DNA of 64,000 nt, taken from positions 62,001-126,000 of the forward strand of contig DAOUQJ010000003.1 in NCBI GenBank assembly GCA_030625685.1, given 5' to 3'. Each line of letters starts with the position of its first letter. Positions within the stretch are counted from its first letter, which is position 1. A program made the position numbers and the translations under genes. Under the pieces are notes generated by a model that searched no databases, had not been told where the DNA came from, and was given only the letters and a program-made list of their open reading frames with translations. Of this stretch, positions 37,667-46,458 are shown piece after piece. The DNA is from Oscillospiraceae bacterium (lineage in GTDB: Bacteria; Bacillota; Clostridia; Oscillospirales; Oscillospiraceae).

Positions 37667-40600
37667 TTACCGTGCTTTCTCCATATGTCTGAATTGATAT
37701 ATTTCAATCAAGTCTCCAGACGACTGTCCAGCTACTTCATTTACCAAGACAGTATCTTCATCAATTATTCCAATAACTCGAGAATCAATATAGCTGCGCT
37801 CTGTATTTCTTATCCAATCACCTACACAAAGTTTATGATCTTTAATTTTAAGAATAGTGCTATTGCTTCCTTGCTCTAATACTTTGCTTCCTCTTCTAGC
37901 AAAAAGCTGTATCACATCTCCAGCACTTTGGTTTTGAATATGATATTCATGGGTAAGGAGATAGACATCTTTTTTCCTAACGGTCCTAAACGTATTATTT
38001 CTAGTCAAATTAACTACAGCATCCCAATCTTGCAAACCATGATAGGGTAACATGATTTGAAATTCATCAGTGAAGCCAGTAACTTTTTCTCCTCTAGTTT
38101 TAGTCGTATTAAACGGGAGTACTGGCAGCATAGTATCATCAAATAATGTCACATCAGGATAATTTCGATAAGCATAGCGTACTCCTACTGGATTCACAAT
38201 ATTTTCATTCCAGACTTCTAAAGAATTCCCGTTAATTATTTCAGCTTGTGCAGCGCGCCATACACCATCTTCTCCCACTATCTCTAGATCTCCTATGCGG
38301 TTATCTTCGAAGAAAAGAGAGCCATTTACATAATTGAAATGAACAATTACTTTTCCATCTTTAACCTCATAACTTTCTATCTCAGGACTTCTATAATTCA
38401 AGTCTTGATTGTATACCATATCCATCACTTTATAGGCAAGCCTAACTCCAATTGGCTTTTTATTTCTAGGATGTATTTCCCAAGGATTCTCATCAGCCAA
38501 ATCTATAGCTGTTACCAAACCTACATTCGGCAATGTATTTGTTGTTCTGTCCTGTATTTCTCTTATAATTGGCCAAGTATCTCCATCATTATAGCTTTGT
38601 CCATATCCAGCAAGTTGCACTAATATAAAAGGCAAATCCTTATTATCAAATTCTATTCTCATCGCCTCGATGAAATTTCTAAGCATCCATTCATATTCAT
38701 ATCTTAATTGAACACTATTTTCTCCTTGGTAATACAACACTGCTTTAAATTGCGTAGGGCTTACGGAATCCATAAACCCATTCCAAAACCCAGAAATAAT
38801 TGGATCAGTGTGCTCCCTTGGCGCATAACAATCTATGATTACACTGCTAGGCATAAACAGCTCAATGGTACTTCCTCCATAAGCTAAGGTTACAAGTCCA
38901 ATAGGCACTCCATCTAGATCGTCATTTAATTCTAATAGTTCTTCAAGAAAAAATGTGCCTATCGCACTTGAGTAACCTATCTGCTCTTCATCTGGCGGAT
39001 ACCATGCACCGTTCGTCGTAAAATTCTCTGTTAAAGCCAATATTTGCTGGGGACTAAAGTATCGAAGGATCAATTCTTTATTTTTACTTTGAGATAATAA
39101 GTTTTTCGTTGTATCTTCTTTCCCAAAACTATCTTGGACCATCCACTCAGCATTAGACTGACCAGCTACTAAAAACACTTCACCTATATAAATATCAGTT
39201 AAAACAATTTTATCTTTGAGTCCTTTAATCTGCAGTTTATATGGGCCTCCGTGTGGTTCAGGATCTAACTCTAAATACCAATTTCCATTTATCACCGTAG
39301 TCGTTTTGGTTTGGTCTTTAAATTTAACTTCTATCCTGTCTCCGGTATGTCCTCTTCCCCAAATTGGAATTTTTTTATTTCTTTGAAAGATAGCTCCATC
39401 ACTAATAACACGAGGAAGCTCCAAACTATAATTGTATATTTTAAAATGATTATCTAGCACCCTCAGAATGACTTCTGACGCTTCTTCTAAAGACACCATT
39501 TTCGCAATTGAAGCTGTATCTAAGTCGTACTCAATCAAATTATGCTGAAAAGTATAATAGATAGCCCTTTCATATACAGGTGATACGTCAATGTCCAACA
39601 ACTGTTTATTGATAGTATCAATACTTTTATCATTGCTGAAATTATACAAAATTAGTGCTATATCGTGATTTGTAATTGTGGAATCTATGTTGCATTCTTC
39701 ATCAATCAGTCCAAGCTCTATAGCCTTTTTTATATAATTATTTGCCCAGTGTGTATCGCTATATGCATAATTGTAGCCCTGAGATTTCATTAACATCACT
39801 AAAAAATCAGCTATAGTTATACTTTCTTGTGGCGAAGAAAGATTGCTTAGTTTAATATCTAAGATTCCTCTGTTTCGTAAATACATGAACAATTCATATT
39901 TTTCACTCTCTTGTAAGCTAGACAAATCAATCGAATGGTTGGCATTTTTCAGCTTTAAAACCCTATCAATGTTCTCCGAATCGTAAACTTTGATATCATC
40001 TAACTCAACAATTGGAGTATATCTAAACCCTGCTGGATCATACCCACCTACGTCGAAAGATAAGGTAGTCATTCCCTCTGTTATTCTTTCGGGGCTTTTA
40101 TCTTTATAAGCAAGAAGAGGAGTATTTTGATTTCGTGGTTTCTTATAACTGTCAATATAAAAAGAGATATCTACAAAACCATTTGCATCATTCTTTATCG
40201 TTAATGATGCATCGTGCCTCGCTCTTTCATCAAGCATATAATAGCCTTCATCAAGTACTTGTATATTCGTTCCTTCTGTGACTCTGATTATTTCCCATTT
40301 ACACTTAAATAAATTTGCAACGAGTCCTGACATTTTATTATTTTCAAGATAGTACACAACCGCATAATAATCTCTTAGCGTGTTATCTCTAGCTCTAGGA
40401 ATCACACTGATGATAGGTCTACCTTCAAAAGGTTGCTCTAAAATGCCTGCGTTTGCCATACTGTGAACACTTATACCAAAATCTAGTGTATAATTGTTTG
40501 AAAGGGTACCATCAGCCCCCTTAAGTGATAGAGTTTGCATATTTTCAGAGCCACCGAGAATAAGTGAACTATTATCAGTTAACTTGTTAATGGTATTTTG

Positions 40601-41224
40601 AGACATCTCATATGCCTCTGCGTTTTCAATCGTCCAAATCGTGTCACCTGCTTTATTTACTATTTTGTTGTTAATCAACATTCTATCAGTGAAACTTTCA
40701 GCAAATACTGGACTTATCAGTTCAGAATGGACTTGATTTATAATTTGTTGAATTTCTATTGGAGATTGATCTTTAGTGAAGGCATGAACTAAACCGCTGT
40801 TTCCTATAACATCCCATTTTACTATGATTCCAAGTCCTTCAGATATGAAGCGAATGGGAACGACTGTACTACCTTGGTCTGTTAGGATTGCTTCTGTATC
40901 CATCTGTTGTTGTTTACCGTTAACTACGTAGTTGCGCTGATTTATCCATAATTTAATGTTTTTATTGCGCTCCATATGAATAATGTCTACTCTACGATCT
41001 TTATTATCCCATTTAACGTCTGCACCGATTGTTTCTACAAGGAAACGAACTGGCACTAAAGTGCGACTGTTTTCATCGATATAAGGTCTTTGGTTTGGGA
41101 ATTCTATTTCAATTCCATCAACAAACACCTTAACTTCGTTAATATTTGAAGCGCTACTTTCAATAGAAAATAACAGCATGGAAATAAATACAGTGGTAAA
41201 TACGATAAAGAATTTTGTTCTCAT
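37667..41224 (-). CDS. large secreted multidomain protein with sialate-O-acetylesterase-like domain
   Basis: ATG 41224 after GAAGGAG gives 1185 residues. After a signal peptide there is a copper-amine-oxidase N-terminal-like domain (residues 30-145, with RTLVPVRFLVETIGADVKWD and its partner repeat), a beta-rich stretch, one SLH-like repeat (DTHWANNYIKKAIELGLID, about 500-530), then a SASA/DUF303-type esterase domain (about 615-1000) with nucleophile motif AGQSNAEW near residue 690, YYQGENS near 833 and EIHPRNKKP near 916. It probably removes O-acetyl groups from a surface polysaccharide. The C-terminal 150 residues are unassigned. Confidence 0.82.
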   Translation of the reverse strand: MRTKFFIVFTTVFISMLLFSIESSASNINEVKVFVDGIEIEFPNQRPYIDENSRTLVPVRFLVETIGADVKWDNKDRRVDIIHMERNKNIKLWINQRNYVVNGKQQQMDTEAILTDQGSTVVPIRFISEGLGIIVKWDVIGNSGLVHAFTKDQSPIEIQQIINQVHSELISPVFAESFTDRMLINNKIVNKAGDTIWTIENAEAYEMSQNTINKLTDNSSLILGGSENMQTLSLKGADGTLSNNYTLDFGISVHSMANAGILEQPFEGRPIISVIPRARDNTLRDYYAVVYYLENNKMSGLVANLFKCKWEIIRVTEGTNIQVLDEGYYMLDERARHDASLTIKNDANGFVDISFYIDSYKKPRNQNTPLLAYKDKSPERITEGMTTLSFDVGGYDPAGFRYTPIVELDDIKVYDSENIDRVLKLKNANHSIDLSSLQESEKYELFMYLRNRGILDIKLSNLSSPQESITIADFLVMLMKSQGYNYAYSDTHWANNYIKKAIELGLIDEECNIDSTITNHDIALILYNFSNDKSIDTINKQLLDIDVSPVYERAIYYTFQHNLIEYDLDTASIAKMVSLEEASEVILRVLDNHFKIYNYSLELPRVISDGAIFQRNKKIPIWGRGHTGDRIEVKFKDQTKTTTVINGNWYLELDPEPHGGPYKLQIKGLKDKIVLTDIYIGEVFLVAGQSNAEWMVQDSFGKEDTTKNLLSQSKNKELILRYFSPQQILALTENFTTNGAWYPPDEEQIGYSSAIGTFFLEELLELNDDLDGVPIGLVTLAYGGSTIELFMPSSVIIDCYAPREHTDPIISGFWNGFMDSVSPTQFKAVLYYQGENSVQLRYEYEWMLRNFIEAMRIEFDNKDLPFILVQLAGYGQSYNDGDTWPIIREIQDRTTNTLPNVGLVTAIDLADENPWEIHPRNKKPIGVRLAYKVMDMVYNQDLNYRSPEIESYEVKDGKVIVHFNYVNGSLFFEDNRIGDLEIVGEDGVWRAAQAEIINGNSLEVWNENIVNPVGVRYAYRNYPDVTLFDDTMLPVLPFNTTKTRGEKVTGFTDEFQIMLPYHGLQDWDAVVNLTRNNTFRTVRKKDVYLLTHEYHIQNQSAGDVIQLFARRGSKVLEQGSNSTILKIKDHKLCVGDWIRNTERSYIDSRVIGIIDEDTVLVNEVAGQSSGDLIEIYQFRHMEKAR

Positions 41225-41239
41225 TTTATTCTCCTTCAA

Positions 41240-41690
41240 TTTTGTTCATCAATAACTCAGATTATTTACCATAATTATACATGACAACACGCGTGTTGTC
41301 TATATTTGCTCTAACAAGATCGGAATGCAGGTACTTTAAACTTTTCATAATTTATGAAAAAAATAAGCTTTAATTCGCAATAATATAGGTTTATAAAAGC
41401 TATAAATATTTAATAATTGGCCTGCACTCGTATAATGTAGCTTTAGCACATACACTTACAGCACTATTTATCAATCATATTAAACTTAATATACTAAAAA
41501 TTTTTTACACCTATACAAATATAAGCCCCCAGAAATCATAAGATTACTGGGGGCTTCTTTCTTTTCCTCAAAATAAATTCATATTTTCATATAAATTAAT
41601 CCGAACAAGAGTTATATCTTTATCATTCTTATGGACTTGCTAAAATACTCTGATAGAATGCTATGTGCATTTATATCATGTAATTTCCAT
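41240..41690. other. intergenic region with a strong hairpin
   Basis: The 10-bp stem AAGCCCCCAG/CTGGGGGCTT (41523-41532 with 41547-41556) may end iscR from the minus strand, though the better T-run is on the plus side. The remaining sequence is AT-rich and no gene was seen. Confidence 0.55.
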
Positions 41691-42095
41691 TTAAAACATC
41701 TTTTTCAAATCTTTTATAGTGATTTCTTCAAGATATTGATTAATAATTCGATCTAACTCCTTCCACATTGGAAGTGTCCTACAGCTTTCTGCTCGGTTAC
41801 ACTTATAGTCATTATCTTCAAGACATGAAACTGGCGCAAGAGTACCTTCAGTCAATTTCAAAATACTACCCACAGTATATTCATCTGGTGGACGATTCAA
41901 CTTATATCCCCCACCTTTTCCATGCAGTGCATCAACAAATCCAGCCTTAGATAGAACTCTTGTAATACTTTCAAGGTATTTTTGAGATATTTCTTGACGC
42001 TCGGCAATATCTCTAAGAGGAATATAATTTCCATCATGATTCTCTAACAAATCAAGCATCACTCTTAAAGCATATCTTCCTTTTGTAGATATCAT
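41691..42095 (-). CDS. iscR: Rrf2-family transcription regulator, IscR-like
   Basis: The 134-residue product has the winged helix MISTKGRYALRVMLDLLE...LRDIAERQEISQKYLESI, and the three-cysteine cluster site C-x7-C-x5-C (SCLEDNDYKCNRAESC), fitting an Fe-S sensing IscR-type regulator. In most Clostridia it precedes iscS; here it follows iscU by 258 bases. Start after TGAGGAG. It likely controls the iscSU genes. Confidence 0.9.
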   Translation of the reverse strand: MISTKGRYALRVMLDLLENHDGNYIPLRDIAERQEISQKYLESITRVLSKAGFVDALHGKGGGYKLNRPPDEYTVGSILKLTEGTLAPVSCLEDNDYKCNRAESCRTLPMWKELDRIINQYLEEITIKDLKKMF

Positions 42096-42102
42096 ATTGC
42101 TA

Positions 42103-42243
42103 TCAACTCCTCAACTTATCATAAAGTGCAAATAACTTCATTTCATTTAATACAAAATCTCCAACGTTTAAACATCCATCTCTTACAATATGATACCACG
42201 TTTGATTCATCTGGTCAGCAGCTAATCTTTGAATTACTTTCAT
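42103..42243 (-). CDS. possible 46-residue ORF between iscU and iscR
   Basis: An open frame MKVIQRLAADQMNQTWYHIV... of 46 codons ends eight bases before the iscR start, with the iscR ribosome site inside its last codons, so translation could be coupled. No good ribosome site precedes its ATG and I recognise no family. It may be a remnant or chance. Confidence 0.3.
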   Translation of the reverse strand: MKVIQRLAADQMNQTWYHIVRDGCLNVGDFVLNEMKLFALYDKLRS

Positions 42244-42353
42244 TACACATGGCGTATTTATTGTTTGAAAATATAAAATTATTTTACATCAAATTTAATC
42301 ATACTTTATATTATTCTCATCCTGCATTACTCACAAAGTCATATCCATTCATA

Positions 42354-42776
42354 TCAATGATCATCATGATTGAATTCAGGAAACAAAAGTGCATCATATT
42401 CAATTCCATTTTTAACATAATAGTCTTTGACGGCAGATTTGATTGCTTCTTCAGCAAGAACCGAACAGTGCATCTTGTGCGCAGGAAGTCCATCAAGCGC
42501 TTGTGCTACTGCTTTATTTGTTAATTCCAAAGCCTCTCCTAACGGTTTACCTTTGATCATCTCAGTTGCCATGGAACTTGAAGCGATTGCGGATCCACAG
42601 CCAAATGTTTCAAATTTAACATCTTCAATGATATCATCTTTTATCTTTAAATAGATTTTCATAATATCTCCACAAGTAGCATTTCCTACCTCACCAATTC
42701 CATCCGCATCTTCGATATAACCCACATTTCTTGGGTTTGTAAAATATTCCATTACTTTTTCACTATACAAAGCCAT
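42354..42776 (-). CDS. iscU: Fe-S cluster scaffold protein IscU/NifU-like
   Basis: The 140-residue product carries the three ligand cysteines with the assembly Asp: GNATCGDIMKIYLK, KFETFGCGSAIASSSM and KMHCSVLAEEAI. It is the scaffold on which iron and IscS-derived sulfur are assembled. It lies 15 bases after iscS. A His-rich tail (FNHDDH) is at its end. Confidence 0.95.
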   Translation of the reverse strand: MALYSEKVMEYFTNPRNVGYIEDADGIGEVGNATCGDIMKIYLKIKDDIIEDVKFETFGCGSAIASSSMATEMIKGKPLGEALELTNKAVAQALDGLPAHKMHCSVLAEEAIKSAVKDYYVKNGIEYDALLFPEFNHDDH

Positions 42777-42791
42777 ATCGCTACCCCTTTC

Positions 42792-43979
42792 TTAAAGCAT
42801 AAACTGTTTTTTTCCACTCATTAAGTCACGCCAAATTGGTGACATATTACGCAAGTATTCAATTTGTTTAGGAACAACTTCTAAGATATAGTCGACTTCT
42901 TCTTCACTATTCATCTCAGAAAGTGACAAGCGAAGTGAGCCATGTGCAACTTCAAGCGGTCTCCCAATGGCAAGCAATACATGACTTGGATCAAGCGAAC
43001 CAGATGTACAAGCAGAACCAGATGATGCACTGATTCCTCTAGCATCAAGCAAAAGAAGCAAAGATTCGCCCTCTATTCCCTCAAAGCAAAAGTTCACATT
43101 ACCCGGAAGTCTATCATTTCTGTCTCCATTCAATATCGAATGTGGAATTTTTGACAAACCTTCAATCAACTTGTCACGCAACTTTGATACCTTCTGAGAA
43201 TGGATCTCCATATGCTCACACGCATCTTCAAATGCTACTGCCATACCCACAATTGCAGGAATATTTTCTGTCCCTCCACGCTTGCCACGTTCCTGTGCAC
43301 CACCTTCAATAACATTTGTTAGCGGTATTCCCTTTTTTACATAAAGTGCACCTATACCTTTGGGTCCATGAAATTTATGCCCTGACAAAGATAACATATC
43401 AATATTTTGATCTTTTACATGAATAGGCAAATGTCCAGCAACTTGTACTGCGTCAGTATGAAAAATGACTCCCTTTTCTTTGCAAATTGATCCAATTTCA
43501 GTAATCGGTTGTATGCTACCAATTTCGTTATTGGCATACATCACTGTAACAAGACAAGTATCCTCCCGAATAGCAGACGCGACTTGCTGCGGTGATACAA
43601 CACCATTTTCATGTACATCAAGCAATGTAATTTCAAATCCTTGTTTTTCAAGCTTGTCCAACATGTGTAGCACTGCATGATGTTCAAAAGTCGTTGAGAT
43701 GATGTGTTTTTTTCCTTTCTTTTCACCCATGGTAGCTGCGCTAATAATTGCCTGATTATCCGCTTCACTACCGCCTGATGTGAACGTAATTTCACGCGCT
43801 TCACATCCGAGATATTTTGCAACAGTTTCCCTTGCTTTTTGCATAGCCTCTGCTGCCTCTTGACCAACAGAATGAAGACTAGACGGATTGCCGTAGTATG
43901 TTTCCATATATGGAAGCATTGCATCTATTGCTATGCGACTCATCTTTGTAGTAGCTGCGTTATCTATATATACTTTCAT
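42792..43979 (-). CDS. iscS: cysteine desulfurase IscS/NifS
   Basis: The start ATG 43979 is placed seven bases after GGGAGAG; the longer frame begins before that. The 395-residue product has KVYIDNAATTKMS, the PLP lysine in SLSGHKFHGPKGIGA, and the mobile Cys loop SASSGSACTSGS. It transfers sulfur from cysteine to IscU. A remnant of metY lies directly upstream. Confidence 0.95.
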   Translation of the reverse strand: MKVYIDNAATTKMSRIAIDAMLPYMETYYGNPSSLHSVGQEAAEAMQKARETVAKYLGCEAREITFTSGGSEADNQAIISAATMGEKKGKKHIISTTFEHHAVLHMLDKLEKQGFEITLLDVHENGVVSPQQVASAIREDTCLVTVMYANNEIGSIQPITEIGSICKEKGVIFHTDAVQVAGHLPIHVKDQNIDMLSLSGHKFHGPKGIGALYVKKGIPLTNVIEGGAQERGKRGGTENIPAIVGMAVAFEDACEHMEIHSQKVSKLRDKLIEGLSKIPHSILNGDRNDRLPGNVNFCFEGIEGESLLLLLDARGISASSGSACTSGSLDPSHVLLAIGRPLEVAHGSLRLSLSEMNSEEEVDYILEVVPKQIEYLRNMSPIWRDLMSGKKQFML

Positions 43980-44065
43980 TTCATTTCTCTCCCTTGATTT
44001 CATTTTTATCAATTTCTATATAGTTTTTGAACATTGCATTGTTCTGTTGACGTATAATTATTTAT

Positions 44066-44310
44066 CTATTTCATCTTCTTCACGATTTCAAAAACATGAG
44101 TAATATCTTTTATAATATTATCTAGGTGTTCAGTACCCGTTGATAATCGAATTGTGTTGCTTTAATTCCACTAGCAAACAATTGCTCCTCGCTTAGATAG
44201 CTGTGTGTAGTGGAAGATGGATGTATAGAAATAATAGCATAAATCGGAACCGACATAGAATCTGTTCCTGAAGCGGTAGTTACTAGCCAGCATGAAACTG
44301 GGTCTTTCAC
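44066..44310 (-). pseudogene. remnant of an O-acetylhomoserine sulfhydrylase (MetY) C terminus
   Basis: The minus strand encodes SIHPSSTTHSYLSEEQLFASGI, then after a frameshift near 44160 IRLSTGTEHLDNIIKDI and a stop codon at 44066. Both parts match the C terminus of the Cys/Met-metabolism PLP enzymes (HPASTTHSQL...IRLSVGIE). The preceding 300-350 residues are missing, so it is a dead gene end. In relatives a PLP sulfur enzyme next to iscS would make biological sense. Confidence 0.75.
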
Positions 44311-44488
44311 CTAAAAAGTATAGTATAAAAGGATATTATCACAATATACCTACTAATGCAATAGGTAAATAGGTAATTAAGTTGTTAATTTATAGCGTTA
44401 CACCTAACCTTTCGTTTGAATTTTAAAGTATCAGAAAACTACTTTTCATGTTATTAAATTTTTTTCTGTAATAAGGAACATTTTTATT

Positions 44489-44551
44489 ATGCATCCGTCA
44501 AAAGTCATGCACAGAAAAGTATATAAACCAATCACAAAGGAGATACCATGA
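44489..44551 (+). CDS. possible 20-residue upstream ORF coupled to the DUF4358 lipoprotein
   Basis: ATG 44489 starts MHPSKVMHRKVYKPITKEIP and its TGA overlaps the ATG of the lipoprotein gene (ATGA). It is preceded by ATAAGGAACATTTTTAT (44471-44487), the identical 17 bases that precede the MBOAT gene start (45041-45057). Ribosome-site duplication makes translation plausible but it is not proven. Confidence 0.35.
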   Translation: MHPSKVMHRKVYKPITKEIP

Positions 44552-45033
44552 AAAAATTACTTTTACTTTTGAGCGCTCTAACACTTTTACTTGCTGTTAG
44601 CGGTTGCTCCAGTGAAACCACTAAGGACGACTCTGAAAGTACAGACCCTGTTTCTCTCTCACTTGAAGAGATTATTGCAAAGACTTATGAAACAACGGAA
44701 CTTGATTTTCCAGAATTCATGAATCAAGAACTCACTAAGGAAAACCAAGCTTATATGCTAGGTGTAGACACATTCGATTTTGTTGAAGGTATCGCTTCCG
44801 AACCAATGATGACTTCACAAGCACATTCATTTGTAGTTTTCACTGTTGATGAAGGTTCTGATATCGAATCCATAAAAGAAGATATCAAAGCAAATGTAGA
44901 CGGAAGAAAATGGATTTGCGTAGGCGTAGACCCTGAAAACATTATTGTAGATAATGTAGGCAACATACTCGTACTCATAATGGATGAACAATCTGAAGCA
45001 ATTCACGAGGCATTTCTTCAAGTAACTCAATAA
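44548..45033 (+). CDS. DUF4358 family lipoprotein
   Basis: The 161-residue product has a lipoprotein signal with lipobox AVSGC (Cys about 21). The mature part contains ELTKENQAYMLGVDTFDF, SQAHSFVVFTV and WICVGVDPENIIVDNVGNILVLIM, the pattern of DUF4358 proteins that accompany MBOAT acyltransferases in Firmicutes. Start ATG 44548 after AAGGAG. It begins a three-gene operon with the MBOAT and DHHW genes. Confidence 0.82.
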   Translation: MKKLLLLLSALTLLLAVSGCSSETTKDDSESTDPVSLSLEEIIAKTYETTELDFPEFMNQELTKENQAYMLGVDTFDFVEGIASEPMMTSQAHSFVVFTVDEGSDIESIKEDIKANVDGRKWICVGVDPENIIVDNVGNILVLIMDEQSEAIHEAFLQVTQ

Positions 45034-45055
45034 ATCTAACATAAGGAACATTTTT

Positions 45056-46456
45056 ATGTCGTTTTCAAGCATCACTTTTTTATACTATTTTCTACCGGTT
45101 ATGCTATTAGCCTACTTCATTACACCGGTTAAATTCAGGAATATCACATTGTTAACCGGAAGTCTTATTTTTTACTTTTCTGGCGAGCCTAAATATTTAT
45201 TACTACTTCTTTTTACAACAATTATAGCCTATTCCCACAGCTTGATTATACATAAAAACCTTGGAAATAGAATTGCGAAACTAACTCTAATATCCTTCAT
45301 CGCTATTAGCTTATCTACGCTCTTCTTTTATAAATATTTTGATTTTATTATCTTAAATATCAATAAGCTTATAGGTACAGACTTTTCTCCTTTGGGGTTA
45401 AGTCTACCTATAGGCATTAGCTTTTTCACTTTTCAAACTATGAGTTATATGATTGACGTTTATCGTGAGAAAGTTGTCCCACAAAAAAATATATTAAAAT
45501 TAGCTACTTATGTCACACTTTTCCCTCAACTAATTGCAGGCCCTATTGTCAAATATAAAACCATAGCTAACGAATTGTCTAATAGGACCCATTCTTACAT
45601 TAACTTCAGTTATGGAATTCATCGATTTATTATTGGTCTTGGAAAAAAAGTACTTATTGCCAATACGTTGGGTGAACTTGCTCAAATCGCACAGACCACA
45701 ACTCATCCTTCTATTGTCTTTTACTGGCTCGGTGCCTTTGCATTTGCTCTCCAAATATACTATGACTTTTCAGGATATAGCGATATGGCTATAGGCTTAG
45801 GTCGTATCTTTGGATTCCATTTTCTAGAAAACTTCAATTATCCTTATATGTCATTGAGCATTTCAGAATTTTGGAATAGATGGCACATAAGTCTTGGTTC
45901 ATGGTTTAAAGATTATGTTTATATTCCACTTGGTGGAAATCGAACTCGAAGCATGAAATGGATTCGAAATATTTTTATCGTATGGTTTTTAACTGGTTTT
46001 TGGCATGGAGCCAGTTGGAATTTCATATTTTGGGGACTTTATCTCGGTACATTCATCATATTTGAAAAATTGATTCTTCTCAAATATCTCCAAAAACTAT
46101 CTAGCGGAGTTCGACACTTATATGTAATATTTGTAATTGTTATGAGTTTTGTAATATTTAACAATGATACGATGTCTAGTCTTATCGAATATTTTTCGGG
46201 CATGTTTGGTTTACTTGATATTTCTTTTTTTACTTTTGAAACTATTTACTATGCAAAAAGCTATGCGTTAACTTTGCTATTTGCTATCATTGGGTCAACT
46301 CCTTTTATTAGCAATATAGCTAAAAAGCTATTCAAATCTAATAAAAAAATAATTCTATCAATAATTACTCCACTTTTCTATATCATTCTATTATTAATTA
46401 TCACAGGATACTTGATAGATTCATCCTTCAATCCATTTTTATATTTTAGGTTTTAA
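45056..46456 (+). CDS. MBOAT-family O-acyltransferase (AlgI/DltB-like)
   Basis: The 466-residue polytopic protein has the MBOAT signatures LPIGISFFTFQTMSYMIDVYR, QLIAGPIVKY, DFSGYSDMAIGLGRIFG, EFWNRWHISLGSWFKDYVYIPLGG and the catalytic His in FLTGFWHGASWNFIFWG. It would pass acetyl groups across the membrane for O-acetylation of an envelope polysaccharide. It lies between a DUF4358 lipoprotein and a DHHW protein, an arrangement known as an acylation cassette. Confidence 0.94.
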   Translation: MSFSSITFLYYFLPVMLLAYFITPVKFRNITLLTGSLIFYFSGEPKYLLLLLFTTIIAYSHSLIIHKNLGNRIAKLTLISFIAISLSTLFFYKYFDFIILNINKLIGTDFSPLGLSLPIGISFFTFQTMSYMIDVYREKVVPQKNILKLATYVTLFPQLIAGPIVKYKTIANELSNRTHSYINFSYGIHRFIIGLGKKVLIANTLGELAQIAQTTTHPSIVFYWLGAFAFALQIYYDFSGYSDMAIGLGRIFGFHFLENFNYPYMSLSISEFWNRWHISLGSWFKDYVYIPLGGNRTRSMKWIRNIFIVWFLTGFWHGASWNFIFWGLYLGTFIIFEKLILLKYLQKLSSGVRHLYVIFVIVMSFVIFNNDTMSSLIEYFSGMFGLLDISFFTFETIYYAKSYALTLLFAIIGSTPFISNIAKKLFKSNKKIILSIITPLFYIILLLIITGYLIDSSFNPFLYFRF

Positions 46457-46458
46457 CT

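Noticed and set aside
42126-42524. 132-codon plus-strand frame opposite iscU
   Set aside because: Mostly antisense to iscU, no ribosome site, and not protein-like in composition.
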